Part shown: positions 58,088 to 64,000 of the stretch, one piece after another | Position numbering within the stretch: position 1 is the stretch's first letter | Layout: the number at the start of each line of letters is the position of its first letter | Assembly: GCA_944548615.1 (NCBI GenBank) | Contig: OX155976.1 | Coordinates: 2,804,442 to 2,868,441, forward strand | Length of the DNA: 64,000 nucleotides | Reading direction: 5' to 3' | Source: Micropterix aruncella | Taxonomy: Eukaryota > Arthropoda > Insecta > Lepidoptera > Micropterigidae | Made by a program: the position numbers and the translations under genes | Notes under the pieces: generated by a model | Database searches by the model: none | What the model was told of the DNA's origin: nothing | What the model saw: the letters and a program-made list of their open reading frames with translations, nothing else

Positions 58088-58106
58088 CCACTAGGTGGCG
58101 CTGCAG
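58088..58106 (+). promoter_or_regulatory. CTCF-like motif, best match
   Basis: CCACTAGGTGGCGCTGCAG fits the CTCF core consensus fully, including the downstream GCGCTGCAG. It lies ~375 bp upstream of exon b in the channel intron, within a repeat-related block. Confidence 0.4.
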
Positions 58107-58481
58107 TATTCTATACCGTTCAACCGATCATACCGGTAACTTCTATACCGTTCAACCGATCGCCATGCAAATGTTATAAATTCGATTTGGGAAGGGTTGG
58201 AGGGAGAGGGGGGAGAGAAGGAGTAGTGGGAAGGGGGAGGAAATGGATACCGAGCATCGCCGGATAACATCATACTGGTTCTGTATAAAACTGTAATATC
58301 AAAATAGGGTTGTAAGAAGCGATCCAATATTTTTCTCAGCTCTCACTGCTAGTTTCATCGCCCGATTGCGCATCTCTCCCGTAGTAGAATGGCATACATA
58401 ACAAAAAATCTCATAATTGTCCACGATTCGGTTGTTTCGATTTCTACTATATAATTTTAATTTTAGTTTAATATTTCCCAG

Positions 58482-58564
58482 ACGTATGCGGCGGACATTT
58501 TCTTCGCGCAGACGTGGAAGGACTATCGACTTCGGCTCCCGGAAAACATGACTTCCGAATACAG
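58482..58564 (+). CDS. pHCl-1: Ligand-gated chloride channel (pHCl-1-like), exon b
   Basis: An 83-bp internal exon between acceptor ATATTTCCCAG (ends 58481) and donor GTGATT (58565). It encodes TYAADIFFAQTWKDYRLRLP followed by ENMTSEY and two bases of an Arg codon. It joins exon a in phase 0 (ESSM|TYAADIFF). The D-x-FF-Q-W-D-RL pattern is a hallmark of the Cys-loop anion channel ligand-binding domain. The preceding intron is 5.6 kb, mostly transposons. Short exons here are typical of this family and may be alternatively spliced. Confidence 0.9.
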
Positions 58565-58849
58565 GTGATTACGGCCCTTTGTTCTCTAGCTAGGCCCTAC
58601 TAGAAGTCGAGCGAAGAGCGCAGCGCCGCAAAGGCGACATAAGCAGCTACGGGGAACGTAGCGATTCACGTGCGGAGGATTCCGTTCTGGGCACCATCAC
58701 TCTCTTCATACCTTTTCCATTTACTACATATACTAAACATTATACGTGCCAACGGTGCAACAGCAGATTTTATTAATTTATGCGTTACATAAACATTCAA
58801 ATTCTAGTGCACAAAAGAACAATAATTTACAACCCAGAAATTACCTTTG

Positions 58850-58985
58850 TTACTGTCTGAGCCCAGGTTAAAAAACGCAAAAATTAATGTAAATGTTTGT
58901 TTTCTAATGTGCCAAATAAACTGCAGATGTGCCTGACCGCCTTGCTAGGTACTCCTGTCATAAGGCAAGCTCACTGTTGTGTCCA
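58850..58985 (-). repeat. Dispersed repeat shared with 5185-5340
   Basis: The complement contains ACAGTGAGCTTGCCTTATGA, CCTAGCAAGGCGGTCAGG and ACCTGGGCTCAGACAG, in the same order as in the 5185-5340 block. Confidence 0.6.
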
Positions 58986-59054
58986 GAAAAAAACAAATTA
59001 TGTTATATTTTTTAACTAAATAATTTAAACGCATATTATTTTATTTATTACAAT

Positions 59055-59450
59055 AAAAATACGCTTTATTTGATTAATCAAAATGGCGAGATTATTGACT
59101 AAAAGCAATATCTTACAGCTAACCTTAATTATCTCATTGGACAGGTAGACGTAATACGAAGTAAGTAATGCCATTTCGCAGGTTTTTTTATGTAATAAAA
59201 TTTGTTTACAAAAAAATATACTGCAATTTATATTCTACGTAAATATAAATAGAATAAAGGTATAATAAATAAAAAATATATTAGTACTTTCTTTTGTACG
59301 TAATAATAATAATAATAATAATAATAAAAATAATAAAAATAAAACGCCTTATTTGAATAATTTAAATTGCGCGCTTATTGCCTAAAAGCAATATCTTACA
59401 ACTAACCGTAATCATATATTTGGTCAGATAGACGTAACTAAATTTCTATT
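59055..59450 (-). repeat. Two LINE 3' tails
   Basis: Two related blocks (59055-59170 and 59295-59450) share GCTTATTTGA..., TATTGCCTAAAAGCAATATC and CTTACAGCTAACC. The second starts with an (AAT)n run at ~59303-59325, the tail of a minus-strand insertion. The same end is seen at 24725. Confidence 0.6.
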
Positions 59451-59490
59451 TAGTTCCGTTGTAATCTTCCTTAACTTTTTTGTTAGTTAT

Positions 59491-59745
59491 ATATCGCCCC
59501 TCCAATCAAATAGAGTTAAAACTTCAAATAGAGTTTAAAAAATCCAAAATTATGGTCTTTCTTTTTAAAAATTATCGCCATTTCTCAAATTACACTCCCA
59601 AAAAGAGTCGTAACTGTTACTTTACTAGTGCCACAGTTTTAACTCTTTTTAGGAGTGTTAAATGAGAAATGGTAATAATTGTTATAAAGAAACTCCATGA
59701 TAGGATTTTTTGAGTTATAACTCTATTTGACCGGAGGTGCGATAT
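59491..59745. mobile_element. 255-bp fold-back MITE in channel intron
   Basis: Ends ATATCGCCCCTCC and GGAGGTGCGATAT are inverted repeats. Matching extends inward through AAATAGAGTT, AAATCC, CATTTCTCA and AGAGT blocks, so most of the element folds on itself. Confidence 0.75.
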
Positions 59746-60056
59746 TTTATTTCTGATTGTTTATTTTCAGGTTATTTTAATTTTTTACTGTATTTATAAA
59801 GGTCTCCCTGGTTTCGGCACCATGTTATAAATTGAAACTCACACTAGTAATCACTTCTCATTTATTGCACTATACGCATTGTATCTCGTTTCGTTTCTCG
59901 TATAATTCTCCAAGTTTTCTCGATTATAATTAATTCCACCAAATCACTAGGGTGAATTGTTTCCACCGCTTGACATCACGTGCTAATAATGCGCTCAGCG
60001 CCATCTGTGGCCATTTCAGTCAACTACTCTTTACAATGGTATTTTACACACACAGT

Positions 60057-60359
60057 GGGCCGGATTGCGTTTCTTTGTGAACTAAAACTAATATTAGTTT
60101 AAGCGAACGAGACAGAGCAATACGTTAGAGCGGAATATGATAAAGCAATACGTTAGAGCGGAATATATGAGCGCAATACGATAGAGCGTCCGAATAAATT
60201 CGAGCATATTTCGTGAGGTGTAAGATTTGACCTTGGCGGGCAGTTTTAATGCGAAAAAGTGACAACCAGGCATCTCACACTCCGCTCTAGCGTACTGCCC
60301 TGTCTCGTTCACACGGACTAATTGCCGATTTTAGTTCACGAAGAAACGCAATCGAGCCC
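60057..60359. mobile_element. MITE family E, copy 3
   Basis: Ends GGGCCGGATTGCGTTTCTTT and CGAAGAAACGCAATCGAGCCC. A 31-bp duplication of GAGCAATACGTTAGAGCGGAAT lies inside. It ends 150 bp upstream of exon c. Confidence 0.85.
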
Positions 60360-60509
60360 AGTTTATATTTGTTTCAGGTAAACTTACTCTTAGCAGCCAG
60401 ATAGACGCAATATTTATTATTACATTTACTTGCATTGTAATGTTCTTAAACTATCTATTTTCAATTATTTTTAACATAGAAATGTGAATTTCTTTCCGTT
60501 GTTCTTTAG

Positions 60510-60736
60510 GCTTCTAGAGGTGGAATGGCTGAAGAATATGTGGCGGCCCGACTCCTTCTTCAAGAACGCCAAATCCGTGACCTTCCAGACGATGACCATC
60601 CCCAACCACTACATGTGGCTCTACAAGGACAAGACCATCCTGTACATGGTCAAACTGACGCTGCGGCTGTCTTGTGCCATGAACTTCCTTATTTACCCGC
60701 ATGACACGCAGGAGTGCAAACTTCAGATGGAAAGTT
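60510..60736 (+). CDS. pHCl-1: Ligand-gated chloride channel (pHCl-1-like), exon c with Cys-loop
   Basis: A 227-bp internal exon after acceptor TTGTTCTTTAG (ends 60509). Its first base completes the Arg codon of exon b (SEY-R-LLEVEW). It encodes WLKNMWRPDSFFKNAKS (loop A, WRPD), VTFQTMTIPNHYMWLY, and KLTLRLSC followed by the Cys-loop: Cys at 60673 and 60715 with 13 residues between, including YPHDTQE. The donor GTAAGT begins at 60737 after one base of the next codon. The pore helices must lie beyond the window. IPNHYMWLYKDKTILY is the strongest pointer to pHCl-1 over GluCl or GABA subunits. Confidence 0.92.
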
Positions 60737-61017
60737 GTAAGTATAATAAAACTATTAGTCCTTTATTTTCGGTATAATTTAAATTACGCAAGTTTATATA
60801 TTATTAAGTCGGTGCAGAGATATTTACAGTTCGTCTGTGGTTGCCACCAGCGAATTTTTACATGCGGTAATTACGATACGGTAACTACCATCACGCCAAC
60901 ATCATTGGTATTAATATATACTCAACATTAAATAATTAATATAATTAATATTCGTACGTTGGCAACGTTGGTCTGTCTCTGTAAAACTGTGTGTTGGCAG
61001 CACCGCCTAATTCTGTC
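60737..61017. other. Channel intron start, nothing recognised
   Basis: AT-rich intron after exon c. No further channel exon could be recognised up to 64000. Confidence 0.5.
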
Positions 61018-61392
61018 ATGCCGGCTCCACATATTGGCGAATGTTCGTGTCCAAGTGTAACGCCTATAAAGTATATGGAGAACTCTTGGGCAGATATGCC
61101 AACCTCACCATATCACAAAAGTGTAAACTGCGATTGTCAGCCTGCGAGACGCGCCTGCGTAGTACGCGCTTTTTTTATTTTGACAGCTGCGCGCTGTTAC
61201 GACTGGATTGATGGGTTGCCATTTTACAAAAGTTATTCTAACGGTTGGCTACAATGCGAAGATACCAGTCTTGTGGTTGGTGATGAAAGTGGTATTTCTT
61301 CCTACAAACGCTATTTTTTTTTTTTGAAAATCCGCATCTTATACATTACCTGATCTGTAACACGAACATTCTCCAATATGTAAAGCCGGCAT
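61018..61392. mobile_element. 375-bp MITE with ~33-bp TIRs
   Basis: The left end ATGCCGGCTCCACATATTGG and the complement of the right end ATGCCGGCTTTACATATTGG agree at about 30 of 33 positions through GAATGTTCGTGT. A TCA lies just outside both ends if the TIR starts at TGCCGG. No coding; the ORF spanning it is chance. Confidence 0.8.
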
Positions 61393-61915
61393 CATAAAGT
61401 GTCGTCGTCGCTCTCTAGCGGCGAAATAATGTACTGCTACGAAGTCACGTTCATTCACGCTGACGGAAGAACTTGCGCGCCTCACCACCAAATGGCGTTG
61501 CTAAATGTACGATTCTCTCAATAAATAGGTACCATATGTCTGAAGTTAGCTACAATATAATCTGAAGTTAGCTACAGATTATCAAATGATTAAGAAGATG
61601 AATATTAAAAATGTCCCCGCGAGATGGCGTGGTAAGATATGAAACGTACGGTATATGATGTGTGTGAATATAGCTACAGGTCATGAGAAAATGAAGAAGA
61701 AGAATAATTAATTTCTTACTCCGCCCGCCAGGTGGCGTCGTCAGTCTATATTTATCATTGCCAATATGTAAGTACTAGACCGCGCGACCAGCCTGAGAAT
61801 GTGTCAGCGAAATGGATAGAGACAGCAGCATATAGTACTCCCTCCATCCTTGTCTAGTCGCACATGCACGGGCACACGTACGTATATTACAATGGCAACG
61901 CTTCGACGCCATAAG
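61393..61915. other. Gene-free stretch with GGTGGCG-type motifs
   Basis: Diverged repeats, each with a K/R-GGCG motif (CCACCAAATGGCGTTGC near 61488, CGAGATGGCGTGG near 61620, CCAGGTGGCGTCG near 61729) followed by an AAGAAGA-rich segment. Confidence 0.5.
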
Positions 61916-62710
61916 TCTGATTACATTACATTACATTACATTTTCGTCGTGTCCAATTGACGGCTAAATACCGCTCTTGGACGTGTCAAAATAATTGGGT
62001 TATGTAGTAAGTCTCGTTGCTACTCTTTACTGAACATACATAGGTAGTTAAGAATTAACTACTAGATTGTCAAACTATAAATATAAATAATCAAAATAGA
62101 AGCCTAATATTTGAAGTAGTTAGTAATTCGAAAAGATACGTAGTAAAATTATTCATCGTAATATTCAAATTGTCAGTAAAATGTTAAATAATCAAATTAA
62201 ATCTACGTTATGCATTTTAAACTAAAAGTACAAATATAAGACCATATAAAATAATTTATAATCAGACAATAAGGCTCTACTTTTTAAGTAATTTAAATGG
62301 GCACAATATTTCAAAAATCATGGCCCTCAAATTCGGCCAGATTATAGAAAGGGTGGCCTATCAACATCTCCTTGATGTTTTTTTTGAATTTTATGTCCTC
62401 CAGCTGTTTAAATTTTGTAGGGAGTAGATTATAGAATTTAATGCTAAGATACAAGTAGCCTTTCTGTACTTTTGCTAGTCGTATTCGGGGTATGCGTAAA
62501 AGGGAGCTACCGCGGGTATGATGCGAGTGAATGTCTGCATTAATTACAGTTTCTGTGAGGTGTTGTCTCGCATACATTAGACACTGGTATATGAACGCCG
62601 AATACATAGTCATTACCCTTGCCTTGCTGAAATATTCTTTGCATGAGGTCCTAGTCGTTACCTGATACATGCTGTGCAGTGCTCTCTTTTGCAAAAGAAA
62701 GATTCTGATT
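61916..62710 (-). mobile_element. 5'-truncated LINE with 7-bp TSD and CATTA tail, copy 3
   Basis: Minus-strand insertion 61923-62703 flanked by TCTGATT at 61916-61922 and 62704-62710. It encodes a 127-residue open C-terminus at 62311-62694 (SMYQVTTRTSCKEYF, HTRGSSLLRIPRIRLAKVQK, FYNLAEFEGHDF), the least damaged of its family, then the 3' UTR and (CATTA)n tail complement. Confidence 0.9.
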
Positions 62711-63443
62711 TGCTATGTATAAACGCGCATGCGCAACTAGACAAGGATAGAGGAGGTGACCACATGCAACTATCTCCCTTTATTCGGTGAACGCATTCAC
62801 TCACAGTCCGCCTTCACACACCCGCCCTCTAGTCAAATGACTAGAGGACGGGTGGGACGAAAAACGACCAGCGTGAATTTAGCTACGAATCTCATGAAAA
62901 TAAGAAGATGAAGAAATAATGTTTCTGCTCCAATGATTTGAAGCTGGCGATATTGATTTGGCGATATTGATATAGATGGATGAAAGATGTGACGAGTTTG
63001 TCACACCTTTCATCCATGGATAAAACCCTTTAGATAATTGACGGTTAGACATACAGACAGACAGACCGACAAGGACAGACGACGAAGCGTCACTGTTACA
63101 GCGACATAATATTGTTGGATACAATTTCATGTGGGGCTCCGCTGGGATGTTCGCGCGCAACGACGAAATCCGCTCAAGAGTCCCCCGAGGAGACACTGCA
63201 GTGGCTAACGAGGGCCTCGAGTGGGTCCTGAGGCCGGATTTGAGGGCCCTCAGAGGCGCTTGCTCTCTTGGAGTGCTCCCATTTCCATCTTTCAATTTTT
63301 AGCGAAAATCCTTCATTGTTCTCGCATTGAAACAGAAGATTGGGGTAATATTATCGATCAGTATCTCAGTTTGCAACCGCTTATCAATTTTAATTTAATT
63401 ATTTATTATGGCAGGGATCAGTGGCCTATCAACATCTTGATGT
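62711..63443. other. Gene-free stretch with two hairpins
   Basis: A 36-bp near-perfect palindrome at 62819-62854 (arms around CCCTCTAGTCA) and a hairpin at ~62976-63014 (GGATGAAAGATGTGACG arm). 63050-63090 is CAGACAGACAGACCGACAAG. 63120-63290 is GC-richer; its ORFs carry no motif. Confidence 0.5.
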
Positions 63444-63976
63444 AGAAAAGCTACTTGTACCTTAGCATTAAATTCTATAATCTACTCCCTACAAAATTTA
63501 AGCAGCTGGAGGACATAACATTAAAAAAAAACATCAAGGAGATATTGATAGACAACCCTTTCTATAATCTGGCCGAATTTGAGGGCCATGATTTTTCAAA
63601 TATTGTGCCCATTTAAATTACTTAAAATAGTAGAGCCTTATTGTCTGATTATTTTATGTGGTTTTATATCTGTACTTTTAGTTTAAAATGCATAACGTAG
63701 ATTTAATTTGATTATTTAACATTTTACTGACAATTTGAATATTACGATTAATAATTTTACTACATAACTTTTCGAATTACTAACTACTTCAAATATTAGG
63801 CTTCTATTTTGATTATTTGTATTTATAGTTTGACAATCTAGTAGGTATTCTTTTCTTGATTACCTATGTATGTTCAGTAAAGAGTAGTAATGAAACTTAC
63901 TACCTAACCCAATTACTTTGACACGTCCAAGAGCGGTCTTTAGCCGTCAATTGGACACGACGAAAATGTAATGTAA
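63421..63976 (+). mobile_element. LINE 3' end with short 5' inversion, copy 4
   Basis: The plus strand from 63444 matches the end of the TAATG-tailed LINE (KATCT-type start, CTACTCCCTACAAAATTTAA, 3' UTR, ATGTAATGTAATGTAA tail). Bases 63421-63442 are the inverted complement of a more downstream part of the same LINE (GGCCTATCAACATCT), so the 5' end is inverted. Confidence 0.8.
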
Positions 63977-64000
63977 TGTAAAGTAGTTCGCTAAAAGCGT

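Noticed and set aside
60991..61353. 120-residue Cys-containing ORF
   Set aside because: It spans a MITE with inverted ends and has no recognised motif.
62879..63295. 138-residue ORF on the minus strand
   Set aside because: No motif, spans simple CAGA-type repeats and a hairpin; likely non-coding.

Overview
This is a window of an animal nuclear genome, most likely a moth or butterfly. The coding exons are short islands with canonical GT/AG splice sites in AT-rich DNA that is crowded with transposable elements. The element types (short Helitron-like units ending CTAG, Penelope-like elements, many 5'-truncated non-LTR retrotransposons, Harbinger) fit a lepidopteran, but species cannot be read from the sequence. 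There is no sign of bacterial operons, CRISPR arrays or rRNA.

Only two host genes are visible, both on the + strand. The first is the GC-rich terminal exon (7423-9446) of a C2H2 zinc-finger protein with eight fingers, followed by polyadenylation signals. The second is part of a Cys-loop ligand-gated chloride channel, most like pHCl-1: three consecutive exons (52753-52897, 58482-58564, 60510-60736) whose phases join correctly and end just after the Cys-loop. The channel starts upstream of what I can recognise and continues past the window.

Almost everything else is mobile-element DNA, often nested. 1-7000 holds a 112-bp tandem array made from a LINE 3' end, a hairpin-shaped Penelope-like insertion, and decayed LINEs. 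9447-14700 holds a 1.9-kb DNA transposon (11802-13727) that splits a LINE reading frame and is bracketed by a 5-bp duplication. 14700-31350 holds five copies of a ~590-bp fold-back family, further LINEs with clear target-site duplications, two Penelope-like fragments, a Helitron-like unit and several minisatellites. 33000-47800 holds more Helitron-like units, a three-deep nest at 37256-38545, minisatellites, a fold-back repeat and another hairpin Penelope-like insertion. 48400-51112 is the best-preserved LINE (endonuclease plus reverse transcriptase with YADD). The 5.6-kb intron of the channel gene contains a Harbinger-type transposon (53735-56540) with TAA duplications; inside it sit an RLE-type non-LTR retrotransposon tail and another LINE.

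The host genes show no functional relationship to each other. The biology of the window is transposon activity: the nests give a relative order of insertion, and several insertions keep enough of their ends to infer mechanism. I found no convincing new multi-gene system. The most original observations are the single-event inverted Penelope-like insertions, the CAC-ended DNA transposon with an unrecognised transposase-like ORF, and CTCF-like motifs carried on repeated elements.
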